The notes below the pieces were generated by a model, which was given only the letters and a program-made list of their open reading frames with translations, was not told the origin of the DNA and ran no database searches. A stretch of DNA of 64,000 nucleotides from Peribacillus muralis (GTDB lineage: Bacteria > Bacillota > Bacilli > Bacillales > DSM-1321): contig NZ_LMBV01000007.1 of NCBI RefSeq assembly GCF_001439925.1, positions 1 through 64,000 on the forward strand. Direction: 5' to 3'. The position numbers and the translations under genes are program-made. Below, one piece after another: positions 16,411-25,370 of the stretch (the first letter of the stretch is position 1; every line of letters starts with the position of its first letter).

Positions 16411-17100
16411 ATGGTGAAAATATTTATTGATCCCGGACACGGCGGTACCGATCCTGGCTCGGTCGGAAATGGTTTGAAGGAAAAAGACTTAACATTATCC
16501 ATCGCGACTCGTATCAAGGACATCTTGATAATCGAATATATGAACGTTTTTGTAAAGATGAGCAGAACATCAGATACCTTTCCATCTTTAAGCGATCGAA
16601 CCAATCAAGCGAACGCTTGGGGAGCTGATTTATTTCTCTCCATCCATAATAATGCTGGCGGAGGCACTGGGTATGAGGATTACATCTATACGTCCACGAG
16701 CAGGGAGACGAAAACCTATCAAGATCATATTCATTCAGAGGTCATGAAACTTATCAACCTCCAAGATAGGGGACAAAAAACAGGGGATTTACATGTACTT
16801 CGTGAATCGGACATGCCTGCACTTCTAACGGAAAATGGCTTTGTCGATAATGCCAATGATGCAGCTAAATTAAAAACATCATCCTTTATCGAAGCGCTTG
16901 CACGCGGACATGTAAACGGTCTGGTTAAATGCTTTAATCTTAAAAAGAAAAATACAGCAGTATATCACACCGTTGTTAGTGGGGACACCGTATATTCTTT
17001 GAGTCTGGCATATGGCAGTACTGTTCAACAAATTAAAGAGTGGAACGACCTTGACAGCCAGTACACCATTGTCGTAAACCAGAAAGTACGAGTGAAGTAA
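16411..17100 (+). CDS. N-acetylmuramoyl-L-alanine amidase (Amidase_3) with C-terminal LysM
   Basis: 229 residues. The N-terminal Amidase_3 domain begins at once with IFIDPGHGGTDPG (zinc ligand His10) and contains LSIHNNAGGG and the catalytic-glutamate segment ALLTENGFVDN. The LysM domain (about 184-229, YHTVVSGDTVYSLSLAYGST) binds peptidoglycan. There is no signal peptide, as in CwlC-type enzymes that act on the mother cell wall late in sporulation or as in phage endolysins. AGAGGTGAT precedes the ATG at 16411. Its LysM closely resembles that of the glucosaminidase at 22667. Confidence 0.88.
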   Translation: MVKIFIDPGHGGTDPGSVGNGLKEKDLTLSIATRIKDILIIEYMNVFVKMSRTSDTFPSLSDRTNQANAWGADLFLSIHNNAGGGTGYEDYIYTSTSRETKTYQDHIHSEVMKLINLQDRGQKTGDLHVLRESDMPALLTENGFVDNANDAAKLKTSSFIEALARGHVNGLVKCFNLKKKNTAVYHTVVSGDTVYSLSLAYGSTVQQIKEWNDLDSQYTIVVNQKVRVK

Positions 17101-17357
17101 TATAGTCCTTTTGCTGACAGGGTGAGATGGATGCAAACTACAAGTGAATGATGCCTTTTTAGATGGAGGATCGGTCTGTAGAATAACTCGCAATAATGGA
17201 GTTTGTCTACAGATTTTTCATTTTAATAAGATAGACCGGTACTTTCCCTACAGAAGTTTTGTACCTTCCGTTTCTCTCCACTTTGCGTGAAAACTAAGTT
17301 AGTATACTGGATGCCCAGAGTGGGAGAATCTTAATTTGGACGTTTCATTGCACTTCA
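17101..17357. other. Intergenic, no gene seen
   Basis: CTGTAG (17177-17182) and CTACAG (17208-17213) form a weak long-loop inverted repeat behind the amidase gene. Nothing else was recognised. Confidence 0.35.
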
Positions 17358-17446
17358 CTTCGCCAGTGGGGTCTCAAGTAGACACGCATTTCCCGCAGGA
17401 GTGTCGCCGCATTCCGTTTTATTCCACTCAGTATGAAAATGAAGCT
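17358..17446. repeat. Dispersed Bacillaceae repeat, copy 1 of a pair
   Basis: GGGGTCTCAAGTAGACACGC and TTTCCCGCAGGAGTGTCGCC lead into TATGAAAATGAAGCTAGA. The next copy, 185 bases on, repeats nearly all of this. CGTTTCATTGCACT also recurs before both copies. Confidence 0.75.
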
Positions 17447-17487
17447 AGACTTCCATTGTCCATAGTTGTAAACAATGGTACTAAGTC

Positions 17488-17640
17488 CGTTTCATTGCAC
17501 TGCAGGCACTCGCTTATCCAGAGGCGGTCCTTGATCCTCCTCGGCTTTCAGCCTGCGGGGTCTCAAGTGGACGCGCATTTCCCGCAGGAGTCTCGTTGCC
17601 TTCCGTTTCATTCCACACAGTGTGAAAATGAAGCTAGAAT
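17488..17640. repeat. Dispersed Bacillaceae repeat, copy 2, longer
   Basis: This copy has an additional GC-rich 5' part (CACTCGCTTATCCAGAGGCG, then GATCCTCCTCGGCTTTCAGC) in front of the block shared with 1-60 and 17358-17446. It appears to be the most complete copy in the window. GC-rich and partly self-complementary. Confidence 0.75.
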
Positions 17641-18043
17641 TGGAATCTTAGAGACTTTACATATTGCTGATACTGGGTATTCGGGGGGCGTTGTTTAGAA
17701 TCACATCTGTTTCTTCGCATGATTAGCGGGGCTTGCTTTAACCTAACATTCTTCATTTCTAACTGATTAGTTCTTTTCATTGCATCAGCAAATTTCACTT
17801 AAAGAGGCGTTACATGATCTTTTTCTTTAAACGGACCTGCGTTGCGTTAGTGAATGACCTCTTATAATTTGGTGAATGTTCGGCGCTCACGTATAGTCAT
17901 AATAAAATCTCCATCGCCTACAGTTTTGGATGGTTTAACATTAGGAGCCTTAAATAAGTAAGGCTTGCTTATTTTCATTTGAATAGGGGAGGAGTGTTTG
18001 GTGAAAGTCATTCTCCGGCTTGAAGTATGGCTGCTCTTTATAT
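17641..18043. other. Intergenic behind the structured RNA
   Basis: An inverted repeat at about 17950-17969 (AGCCTTA/TAAGGCT when read on the minus strand) lies behind the RNA at 18044-18238 and could stop its transcription, but no T run follows. No credible coding region. Confidence 0.4.
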
Positions 18044-18238
18044 GCCTCTGAAGGGATTCGAACTCGCACTCCTTTCGTAAGCATAGACTAGGGGGGGAAC
18101 ACGCTTCCCTACGGATTTTCACCGACAGGAATTACACCTGACTTAGCTAATTTGCTTTTCGGTGCTTCTGAAACCCTTACCTTGCGACCCGTTGGCTACA
18201 ATGTTTTCCGCGTTCTTCCCTTCTTGAGCTACAGAGGC
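18044..18238 (-). ncRNA. Candidate structured RNA with tRNA-like ends, 195 nt
   Basis: Read on the minus strand the ends pair like an acceptor stem: GCCTCTG (18238-18232) with CAGAGGC (18050-18044). Near the 5' end is TAGCTC, and near the 3' end is GTTCGAATCCC, which looks like a T-loop. Further nested helices: TCGCA/TGCGA (18187-18183 with 18068-18064), GTAAG/CTTAC (18180-18176 with 18081-18077), CACCG/CGGTG (18164-18160 with 18124-18120), CAGG/CCTG and GGGAA/TTCCC. A consensus promoter starts just upstream. The T-stem and D-stem of a real tRNA do not form, so this is not an ordinary or intron-bearing tRNA. It does not resemble tmRNA, 6S, SRP or RNase P RNA by eye. Confidence 0.6.
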
Positions 18239-18254
18239 AACTATCTATCACTTC

Positions 18255-18283
18255 ATTATACAATTCTTAAAAGTAGCTTTGAA
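18255..18283 (-). promoter_or_regulatory. Sigma-A promoter of the structured RNA
   Basis: On the minus strand: -35 TTCAAA (18283-18278), 17-bp spacer, -10 TATAAT (18260-18255). The predicted start of transcription is within about ten bases of the 5' arm of the acceptor-like stem. No coding sequence follows, which supports a free-standing RNA gene. Confidence 0.7.
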
Positions 18284-18453
18284 CCGGATAATGGAATAAG
18301 GCTTGTTATATGAAAAATAAGTGTCAGGGCTGAAATTTATTGTAAGGTATTCTTTTTTAGAAGTGACACAAACGGATTTTTTTTGAAATTAAAAAAGTAC
18401 AAACCGATGGTGGTCTGTACTCAGTCGATCGTATATGTATGAACAAAATGATA

Positions 18454-19092
18454 TCAATCGTATATTTTAATGGCTTGAACCACTTTTCCTAATATTTTGA
18501 CGTGATCATTTTTAATATGATAGGTTTTTTTCTCATAAAAAGGGTCTGTGCTACAGGGAGTGAGTGTGATCGTTTCTCCTTCATTTTTCACTAGCTTGAC
18601 TGTAGCTTCATGACCATTTACCAAGACTACACCAATTTTCCCGTTATCCAGGTAGCTGGTTTTCTCAACAAGGATTAAGGACCCGTCGCTGAACTCTTTG
18701 TTCATGCTGTTTCCTTTTACTCGTAGAAAAAAATAATCTTTGTTGTTTTTAAGCATGGAATTCAATGTCGGCATATAGGCTTCTATATATTCATTCGTAA
18801 AATTAGGCTCTCCAGCAGGGATATTTCCATATACACCAATTAATCTAACATTCTTTTCGTTCAAATATTCCATGGAAGAATTATTTTTAACGATTGGAGT
18901 TCCGTCAACGAGGTGAGATAGCGGTATATCAAAGCATGTGGACATCATGGTCAACTTATCCATTAAAGGTTTGTTCCGGCCGGATTCCCAAGCCGATACT
19001 GCCGTCGGGGCCACCTTTAATATCTTTGCCAAATCTTCTTGTGTCATTTTTCTTTCTTTTCTAAATATTTTTATCCGTTCGCCAATGTGCAT
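18454..19092 (-). CDS. Phage-type repressor: XRE HTH plus S24/LexA-like peptidase
   Basis: 212 residues. HTH of the XRE type at 6-45 (MTQEDLAKILKVAPTAVSAWESGR). The C-terminal S24 domain has a probable self-cleavage site Ala93-Gly94 (NIPAGEP), catalytic Ser129 (VKGNSMNKEFSDG) and Lys166 (ATVKLV). CI-type repressors of this build cleave themselves when RecA is activated by DNA damage. GAGAGGTGAAG precedes the ATG. It is divergent from a small Cro-like gene across an operator region. It stands near lytic-type genes but no phage structural genes are visible, so it belongs to a remnant or a domesticated switch. Confidence 0.88.
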   Translation of the reverse strand: MHIGERIKIFRKERKMTQEDLAKILKVAPTAVSAWESGRNKPLMDKLTMMSTCFDIPLSHLVDGTPIVKNNSSMEYLNEKNVRLIGVYGNIPAGEPNFTNEYIEAYMPTLNSMLKNNKDYFFLRVKGNSMNKEFSDGSLILVEKTSYLDNGKIGVVLVNGHEATVKLVKNEGETITLTPCSTDPFYEKKTYHIKNDHVKILGKVVQAIKIYD

Positions 19093-19118
19093 AATTCTTC
19101 ACCTCTCATTTGAATATA

Positions 19119-19150
19119 CACCATGAGTGAAAGTGAGTAAACTCATAGTG
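19119..19150. promoter_or_regulatory. Operator between the divergent regulators
   Basis: CACCATGAGT (19119-19128) and ACTCATAGTG (19141-19150) are inverted repeats matching at 9 of 10 positions, with 12 bases between. The inner ATGAGT/ACTCAT is perfect. Its place between a CI-like and a Cro-like gene makes it the natural binding site for one or both. Confidence 0.7.
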
Positions 19151-19225
19151 CGTGAATTTTACAAAAAATTGATGGTAACTATACTTCAAGTGTGATATCA
19201 TTTTTTAGACAGGAGGTGACAAGAT

Positions 19226-19450
19226 ATGACACAGGTTAAATTCACACTTAAGCAAGCGCGGAAGTATAAAGGTTTAACCCAGGATGAAATGGCGAAAGTG
19301 CTAAGAATGGCTAAGAGGACCTATATTGACTATGAACAATATAAGATTCCTTTACGAGTCGATAAGGCTTATATGTTTGCTGAATGTGTTGGCTTTTCTA
19401 TTGACGATATCATTTTTTTCGACCCTGATGTACACTTTAAATGTAGTTGA
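19226..19450 (+). CDS. Small XRE-family HTH regulator (Cro-like)
   Basis: 74 residues, nearly all an XRE helix-turn-helix: FTLKQARKYKGLTQDEMAKVLRMAKRTYIDYEQ. Preceded by GGAGGTGAC. It is divergent from the S24 repressor, the arrangement of phage lysogeny switches. It could also be an activator of the small gene at 19583. Confidence 0.75.
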   Translation: MTQVKFTLKQARKYKGLTQDEMAKVLRMAKRTYIDYEQYKIPLRVDKAYMFAECVGFSIDDIIFFDPDVHFKCS

Positions 19451-19582
19451 GTCAACGGAGACGTGTGCTTCTAGAGGAAAGAGAGGGCAAGCCTGGAATG
19501 GACAATTTAATCATCAGCACCCCTAATATACCGATGGAATATAAAAATCCATAGTTACGGCGCACGGAGGAACGGGAAGTGG

Positions 19583-19798
19583 GTGAAACAAGTGGAAAGA
19601 GAAATTAAGTCTATTGAAGTGATTGATGGGACTGCCGTTAGTACTTTTGCGATTGGAAATGAAGTTTGTGGTGAAGTGATTGCAGATATCATCAAGTATG
19701 ACGGAATATTCAAACTTTACAATCGAAAAGACGAGCTAATCACTGAAGTCACTTTACCTGTCGTAGTATCGATTAATGAAATGGTGAAGGGAGATTAA
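19583..19798 (+). CDS. Small protein of unknown function
   Basis: 71 residues, acidic, predicted mostly beta (EVCGEVIADIIKYDGIFKLYNRKDELITEVTLPVVVSI). The start is GTG at 19583 with GGAAGTGG close and GGAGG at 19566-19570. I do not recognise a family. It follows the Cro-like gene and may be co-transcribed. Confidence 0.55.
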   Translation: MKQVEREIKSIEVIDGTAVSTFAIGNEVCGEVIADIIKYDGIFKLYNRKDELITEVTLPVVVSINEMVKGD

Positions 19799-20344
19799 GT
19801 GCGTAGCGACACAATATAACCAGTCATTTCAACTTCGCTTTTACAGGTTTTACTTCATCTACCCTCAGAGAAAAGATTTTTAATGGAGAATTAAGATTGA
19901 AAATGGACTTTAGGTGTTATCCCATCGATGATAGCCATATAATCGTCAAATTCTTTTGCTGACGGCTTATTTCATGGAGGTTTTATTGAAACACCAAGAT
20001 TAGGAGCAAATGGAAAATGGCTTATTCGAAGGAACCGGCAGTAAGGATGCTCAATAAGGAAAAGCCCTATATCCTATGCAGGAGAAGGGCTTTTCGTCAT
20101 GATTGAGCATCTTTATATACATAACCTTTAAATTGGCCTTTATATGAGATGGAAGTATTCATCATACTTTGGCACTATCCAAACGGATTCATCCTGGGTT
20201 TTTTTACCCATCTTTCAAGAGAGTGGCAGGTGCTGGATGGGGAATGTGCAATTATTAATAAATGAAAGCGCAAGTCGACCCGTAAAGAGGGTCAGTGTCA
20301 GAAGGGATTTCAAAAAAAGCAAGAAATATGGGAGGAGAAAACAA
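19799..20344. other. Intergenic with a large hairpin before the lipase gene
   Basis: No full gene. Contains the 66-base nested hairpin at 20046-20111 and, before it, a short frame ending at about 20043 (FIETPRLGANGKWLIRRNRQ) that reads like a protein tail but has no beginning. Confidence 0.5.
20046..20111. repeat. Large nested inverted repeat
   Basis: Outer arms GATGCTCAAT and ATTGAGCATC are perfect. Inside them GAAAAGCCCT pairs with AGGGCTTTTC around a small loop. The inner part looks like a terminator stem, but the T run is weak (TCTTTATAT). The outer arms make it a longer cruciform-type structure than a normal terminator. Confidence 0.7.
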
Positions 20345-21940
20345 TTGAAAAGCATTGTAATCAATCATGTCGTTTTTTTCATCCTCATCGTAACATTTTT
20401 GATTATGGCTAAGCCGGACATGACCTCTGCTGGAAAATTAAAACCACCCTCTGAAACATTCCGCCCTGGTGATTGGTTTTTAGGGAGCACTCCTCCCAAC
20501 CATGACCTAAATAAACCACCGATCGTATTCGTTCAAGGAAAAAATGGCAGTTCTACAAGCTGGTATGGAGAAACGGACTATCATGGAGTCAATGATATGT
20601 ATACGAAAGCTTATGAAGCTGGCTATCAAACCGTTTTCGTTCAGCTTCATGATTCAGCCGGAAACGGATCTGCGAGTCAATATGCCAATGGAAGGCTGTT
20701 AGCCTCCATGCTAGAGGATATCAGTAACCATTTCAATGGTGAAAAGGTTAATATCATTGCACATAGCAAAGGGGGCCCAGATACCCAAGCAGCTCTTGTA
20801 CACTATGGGGCATACCGATATGTGGGCAGGGTAATCACATTAGCTTCGCCTCACCATGGATCGAACCTCGCTGATTTGGCATATAGCTGGTATGCAGGCT
20901 GGCTAGGCTCACTGCTCGGTCAAAAAGATGATGGAACATATTCTTTGCAGGTTGGGAAAATGGCGGAATTTCGTGCTGCCACAGATAACCATATAAACTC
21001 CCGAAAAAATATGTATTTCACCGGTGCCGGAATGAATAGAGGCCCAGCGCTGACTGCTTTATCACTTGGAGGAGAGTATTTATCCTCTTATGGAGAAAAC
21101 GATGGACTAGTGAATGTTTGGAGTAGCCAATTACTTTACGCGAAACATTTATTTTCCGACTCAAATCTCGATCACGATAATATTCGCACCGGGTCAGCCG
21201 TATTTTCAAGAATTGAATCGTATTTAAGAAGTGCTTCCATTGCATTTGTTCCTATTATGGACATCCAACATAACCTACAAGCGGAGGAAGATAAGGTCAT
21301 TACCTCAAGCCTCTCTCAAACCGTTGTCGGAGGCAACCTGCAAAAAAATGCGTGGAATGAACAAAGTTTCGTTGTGGATGAAGCGGTTCCAGGCACTATA
21401 ACCATATACACAGCCTCAAAAGATGTTGAGATTGAAGTCGTTTCTCCGTCTAATAAAAGGCATTCCCTTTCACCTATTATCCACTCTGGAAAGAATGAAA
21501 CTTCCTTCTTTCACGGAGCAACCATCCAAACATTTAATAATAGTAAGCTTGAAATTGGTACATGGAAAGTGCGGTTGAAAACGAATACCCCTAAAGACGC
21601 ATTCCTGTTAACGGCACAATTTAACGAAAAGGATTATATTACGTTGAGCATGCCTGGAAAAGTTAAACAAAAAGATGCCGAGTTTTTCATCAAGAAACCT
21701 CTCAATGATAAAAAGGAGTCAGTGCTTACAACCTTTGACGTTCATCTAATAGATGAATTCGGCAGGGAAGTTAGCCCAAAACCCTCCATGTATATAAAGG
21801 ACAGAGAAAATTTTTCAGGAAAACTTCCGGAGGTACCTAAATCTGGAGTTTATAATGTAACGATAGATGTGAAGGAAAAAAGAGCGAATGGTCCGGAGCG
21901 AAAACGTACCCTCATTCGTTCGGTCTATATTGAAAAATAG
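20345..21940 (+). CDS. Secreted lipase/esterase, alpha/beta hydrolase
   Basis: 532 residues from TTG at 20345, chosen because GGAGGAG stands nine bases before it and a signal peptide starts there (KSIVINHVVFFILIVTFLIM with MTSA at the likely cleavage region); the frame is open further upstream without support. Catalytic Ser about residue 141 in AHSKGG, probable Asp in GENDGLVNVW and His in LDHDNI. The family signature ITLASPHHGSNLAD is that of extracellular triacylglycerol lipases. The last ~180 residues form an extra beta-rich domain (VVDEAVPGTITIYTASKDVEIEV) that may bind a surface or substrate. Own terminator behind it. Confidence 0.85.
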   Translation: MKSIVINHVVFFILIVTFLIMAKPDMTSAGKLKPPSETFRPGDWFLGSTPPNHDLNKPPIVFVQGKNGSSTSWYGETDYHGVNDMYTKAYEAGYQTVFVQLHDSAGNGSASQYANGRLLASMLEDISNHFNGEKVNIIAHSKGGPDTQAALVHYGAYRYVGRVITLASPHHGSNLADLAYSWYAGWLGSLLGQKDDGTYSLQVGKMAEFRAATDNHINSRKNMYFTGAGMNRGPALTALSLGGEYLSSYGENDGLVNVWSSQLLYAKHLFSDSNLDHDNIRTGSAVFSRIESYLRSASIAFVPIMDIQHNLQAEEDKVITSSLSQTVVGGNLQKNAWNEQSFVVDEAVPGTITIYTASKDVEIEVVSPSNKRHSLSPIIHSGKNETSFFHGATIQTFNNSKLEIGTWKVRLKTNTPKDAFLLTAQFNEKDYITLSMPGKVKQKDAEFFIKKPLNDKKESVLTTFDVHLIDEFGREVSPKPSMYIKDRENFSGKLPEVPKSGVYNVTIDVKEKRANGPERKRTLIRSVYIEK

Positions 21941-22359
21941 CAGAAGCGATTGAAGGATGCCTTTTCTTTATTGAAGGCATTTTTTTGTTTGAGAGAGGTG
22001 GACAACAGAAATCGAAGTGTTCGAGGCAGAGGATGCATGGGATGAAGTGAGTGAATAATTGGCGACCACTTCCAATCATTCTTTTGATTAGATGACCGAT
22101 AAGATGTTATGCCAGTTTTGAGAACAGCGTAATTGCCAATGCTTGCATATCCATAAAACCAGCCCATGAAAACGCCCGCAACCAAATGGTGTCTATGGCT
22201 AATGAAAATGGAAAGAAATAAACCGAGACCTAATGCAATTGTAGGAATGAATTTATGTGGGATATGAAACGTGAGCTTAAGAAGTTGCGTGACAATCATG
22301 ATGATGGGTATCGCTATCACAGCATCCCAAAAGTTTGTATGGATGGTTGGAAAGTCCAT
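21925..22359 (-). CDS. Small membrane protein, holin-like
   Basis: 144 residues. The first ~75 hold three hydrophobic segments (FWDAVIAIPIIMIVTQLLKL, then FIPTIALGLGLFLSIFI, then LVAGVFMGWFYGYASIG), the layout of small phage-type holins. The tail is polar and of different character. It runs through the lipase terminator and overlaps the lipase end by 16 bases, so the natural end may be earlier and the tail the result of a frameshift. GGGGGTG precedes the ATG at 22359. Neighbouring cell-wall hydrolases would fit a lysis role. Moderate to low certainty. Confidence 0.5.
   Translation of the reverse strand: MDFPTIHTNFWDAVIAIPIIMIVTQLLKLTFHIPHKFIPTIALGLGLFLSIFISHRHHLVAGVFMGWFYGYASIGNYAVLKTGITSYRSSNQKNDWKWSPIIHSLHPMHPLPRTLRFLLSTSLKQKNAFNKEKASFNRFCYFSI
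21955..21987 (+). terminator. Terminator of the lipase gene
   Basis: ATGCCTT and AAGGCAT pair around a 10-base loop, followed by seven T residues. Confidence 0.85.
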
Positions 22360-22666
22360 TCGTGCACCCCCTTAAGCAAGAAGTTTTTCAAGTGTATTTT
22401 CACCTTTTACAAACATTTTATACGATTGTTTGCGACTGATCGATCAAGAAGGGAACGATTTAGTTATTATAGATAAATATATAAAGGAAATTTCCATCTG
22501 TTTTCACTCACGCCACCAACGTACTTTCCTTAAAAGGATGAACAGCAAACATCACCGATTTTCACCCATTTGGCTGGACAACCTGTAACCTTTCTCATGG
22601 CAATGAATACGATATGAATGAAGACCATGCATGAAAGTGGTAAGGACAACTTAGCGGGAGGTTCGA
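22360..22666. other. Divergent intergenic, no gene seen
   Basis: Upstream regions of the holin-like gene and the glucosaminidase gene. No clear operator or hairpin noticed. Confidence 0.4.
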
Positions 22667-23281
22667 ATGAGTAAGGAAACATTCATCAATGAAATAGTAC
22701 CTTATGCCCTTAGAATTTATGAAGAGTTTAAAATTTTACCTTCCGTCATCATTGCCCAAGCTTGTTTGGAGAGTGGATATGGGACAAGCGCTTTAGCGAA
22801 GCAGGGTAAAAATATTTTTGGCACGAAAGGTGAATATAAAGGAGAATTCATCATTTTCCAAACGATCGAATATGTCAACGGAGCACCAGTTCAAGTAAGG
22901 AACAAATTCAGAAAGTACCCGACATGGGAGGAGAGTCTTCGCGATCTTGCCAATCTGTATGCATTCGGGACTTCGTGGAATAGAAATTTATATACTTTTG
23001 TCATTGGTGAAAAAGATTATAAAAAGGCCCTTAAGGCAATTTTCGACGCGGGCTATGCCACAGATCCGAAATATACGGAAAAACTGGTGAACCTAATTGA
23101 AACGAGCAGTTTAACCAAGTACGACGTAATGGCCGAAGAAGTCTATCATATCGTGAAAAAAGGAGATACCGTCTCTGCCCTTGCCAATGCATATGGTTCG
23201 ACGCAAGTTCAGATTCAGCAATGGAATGGGTTGGCCGATCTTAACCTAATTAAAGTGAACCAAAGATTAAGAGTGAAATGA
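22667..23281 (+). CDS. Glucosaminidase (GH73, FlgJ/LytG-like) with C-terminal LysM
   Basis: 204 residues. GH73 domain about 1-145 with the catalytic glutamate Glu35 in QACLESGYGTSALA, then NIFGTKG and the RKYPTWEESLRDLA motif. LysM domain about 159-204 (YHIVKKGDTVSALANAYGST). It cleaves N-acetylglucosaminyl bonds in peptidoglycan. There is no signal peptide, so export needs lysis or a holin. Together with the amidase at 16411, which has the same LysM ending NQRLRVK/NQKVRVK, it forms a lytic pair. GGGAGG precedes the ATG. Confidence 0.88.
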   Translation: MSKETFINEIVPYALRIYEEFKILPSVIIAQACLESGYGTSALAKQGKNIFGTKGEYKGEFIIFQTIEYVNGAPVQVRNKFRKYPTWEESLRDLANLYAFGTSWNRNLYTFVIGEKDYKKALKAIFDAGYATDPKYTEKLVNLIETSSLTKYDVMAEEVYHIVKKGDTVSALANAYGSTQVQIQQWNGLADLNLIKVNQRLRVK

Positions 23282-23288
23282 GCGTAGT

Positions 23289-23317
23289 GGGAAGGGGTGT
23301 TATCACTTCCTTTTTTT
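23289..23317 (+). terminator. Terminator of the glucosaminidase gene
   Basis: GGAAG and CTTCC with additional inner pairs, followed by seven T residues. Confidence 0.75.
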
Positions 23318-23470
23318 GTTGGTCAAACAAGTTCAGTTGGCAAAAATACATAGAAACGAGTACAACGTATGGGGGCATTGCTAGAAAAGGGAAACGAACC
23401 TATCAAAAAAAACGAGTCTTACAATATGCATAATGAGAGAGTTCGTTTCATACATTAAAAAACAAACAAA

Positions 23471-23491
23471 AAAAGCGCGGTTAGCGCTTTT
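23471..23491 (-). terminator. Terminator of lexA
   Basis: AAAAGCGC and GCGCTTTT pair around a five-base loop and reach the lexA stop; A/T runs on both sides. Confidence 0.85.
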
Positions 23492-24113
23492 AGTGTATTT
23501 GCCTATATAAACCTATCACTTTTCCGAGTATCGATACATCTCGCAAAATGATCGGTTCCATATTTGAGTTCTCAGGCTGTAGCCTTATGTAATCCGGTTC
23601 CTTAAAGAATCGTTTTACAGTGGCTTCATCATCTTCAGTCATGGCCACGACGATATCTCCATTATTGGCACTGCTTTGCTGCTTGACGATGACATAATCG
23701 CCATCATGAATTCCAGCCTCGATCATGCTTTCACCCATGATTTCAAGCATGAATACATGATCGTCGTGCGGTACCATGCTTTCGGGAAGCGGAAAGTATT
23801 CTTCTATATTCTCGATGGCCGTTATGGGCATGCCCGCTGTTACTTTACCTAGTAAAGGAACGTTCACGACATTAGCTTTTGGTATAGTGTTCGCTTCTTC
23901 TAAATTCAGGATTTCAATCGCCCTTGGCTTAGTAGGGTCACGTCTGATCAGCCCTTTGCTTTCCAGGCGGGATAGATGTCCATGAACTGTTGAGCTTGAT
24001 GCAAGTCCTACGGCTTCACCAATTTCCCTTACGGATGGTGGATACCCTTTCAGGCGGACCTCTTGTTTAATGAAATCAAGAATATCTTGCTGCCGTTTTG
24101 ATAGTTTAGTCAT
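23490..24113 (-). CDS. lexA: SOS repressor LexA
   Basis: 207 residues, near the B. subtilis size (205). Winged helix at 1-65 ([37 protein letters not shown]). Self-cleavage site Ala93-Gly94, Ser129 (GESMIEAG) and Lys167 (ATVKRF). It represses DNA damage genes until RecA filaments trigger cleavage. Divergent from yneA across three SOS boxes, so it is autoregulated. Confidence 0.97.
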   Translation of the reverse strand: MTKLSKRQQDILDFIKQEVRLKGYPPSVREIGEAVGLASSSTVHGHLSRLESKGLIRRDPTKPRAIEILNLEEANTIPKANVVNVPLLGKVTAGMPITAIENIEEYFPLPESMVPHDDHVFMLEIMGESMIEAGIHDGDYVIVKQQSSANNGDIVVAMTEDDEATVKRFFKEPDYIRLQPENSNMEPIILRDVSILGKVIGLYRQIH

Positions 24114-24171
24114 ATGTGCACCTCTTCTCCAATTTTCTTTGCTTCATTATAGCATGGAGCCCCAATCTATA

Positions 24172-24185
24172 CAAACATAAGTTCG
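24172..24185. promoter_or_regulatory. SOS box 1 (LexA operator)
   Basis: CAAACATAAGTTCG fits CGAACNNNNGTTCG with one mismatch. It is the nearest of three boxes to lexA, so it likely serves lexA autoregulation. Confidence 0.8.
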
Positions 24186-24195
24186 AATATTGTTG

Positions 24196-24224
24196 TTGAC
24201 TGAAACAAGTGTTCGTATTATAAT
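24196..24224 (+). promoter_or_regulatory. yneA promoter with SOS box 2 in the spacer
   Basis: -35 TTGACT (24196-24201), 17-bp spacer, perfect -10 TATAAT (24219-24224). GAAACAAGTGTTCG (24202-24215), a one-mismatch SOS box, fills the spacer, so LexA would block polymerase directly. Confidence 0.88.
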
Positions 24225-24238
24225 TCAAGTATATCATA

Positions 24239-24252
24239 CGAACGAACATTCG
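24239..24252. promoter_or_regulatory. SOS box 3 (LexA operator)
   Basis: CGAACGAACATTCG fits CGAACNNNNGTTCG with one mismatch. It lies in the yneA leader. Confidence 0.8.
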
Positions 24253-24270
24253 TGTTGGAGGGATTTATTC

Positions 24271-24585
24271 ATGAAAAAATTATACAAAAATTATATTTAT
24301 ACGATTCTATTAGCGGGTTCTGTATTCATCTTTTCAATTTTATTCTCTTGCACATTAAACGATGATCAAAAAAAGGATTTCCTTTCTATAGAAGTAAGTG
24401 AAGGCGACACCTTATGGGGAATCTCCGACGAATATGAAGCAACTGATTTGACAAAGAAGGAATTCATTGGTTGGATAGAAGAGCATAATGGCATCAGTGC
24501 AGATTCGATTAAACCTGGGCAGGTTATCGTCATTCCGGTTAAAGGGGAAGAGCTTGTTGGCCAGTCAAGAATAAGCGATGATTAA
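24271..24585 (+). CDS. yneA: SOS cell division suppressor YneA
   Basis: 104 residues: one N-terminal membrane segment (YTILLAGSVFIFSILFS) and an extracellular LysM domain (IEVSEGDTLWGISDEYEATD...KPGQVIVIP). During the SOS response it delays septation while DNA is repaired. The ATG at 24271 follows GGAGGG. SOS boxes and location beside lexA fix the identity. Confidence 0.95.
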   Translation: MKKLYKNYIYTILLAGSVFIFSILFSCTLNDDQKKDFLSIEVSEGDTLWGISDEYEATDLTKKEFIGWIEEHNGISADSIKPGQVIVIPVKGEELVGQSRISDD

Positions 24586-24647
24586 CTTTATACAGCTCCT
24601 TGGGTTTTTTCTTGTAATTCATCCTTTTATAGAAAAGCTCTAAATAA

Positions 24648-25325
<678 letters not shown>

Positions 25326-25370
25326 ACATATGCGGTGATTTGAAAATATAAATTCATTTACAATATGTAT

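Noticed and set aside
17862-18122. 86-residue minus-strand frame
   Set aside because: It overlaps the 3' half of the structured RNA, has no binding site and low-complexity sequence.
18044-18238. tRNA interrupted by a group I intron, or tmRNA
   Set aside because: The D-stem and T-stem do not form, I find no group I core (P, Q, R, S) elements, and there is no tmRNA tag frame.
19961-20043. Fragment of a phage tail-type protein (FIETPRLGANGKWLI)
   Set aside because: Fewer than 30 codons with no beginning; the resemblance is too short to support a call.
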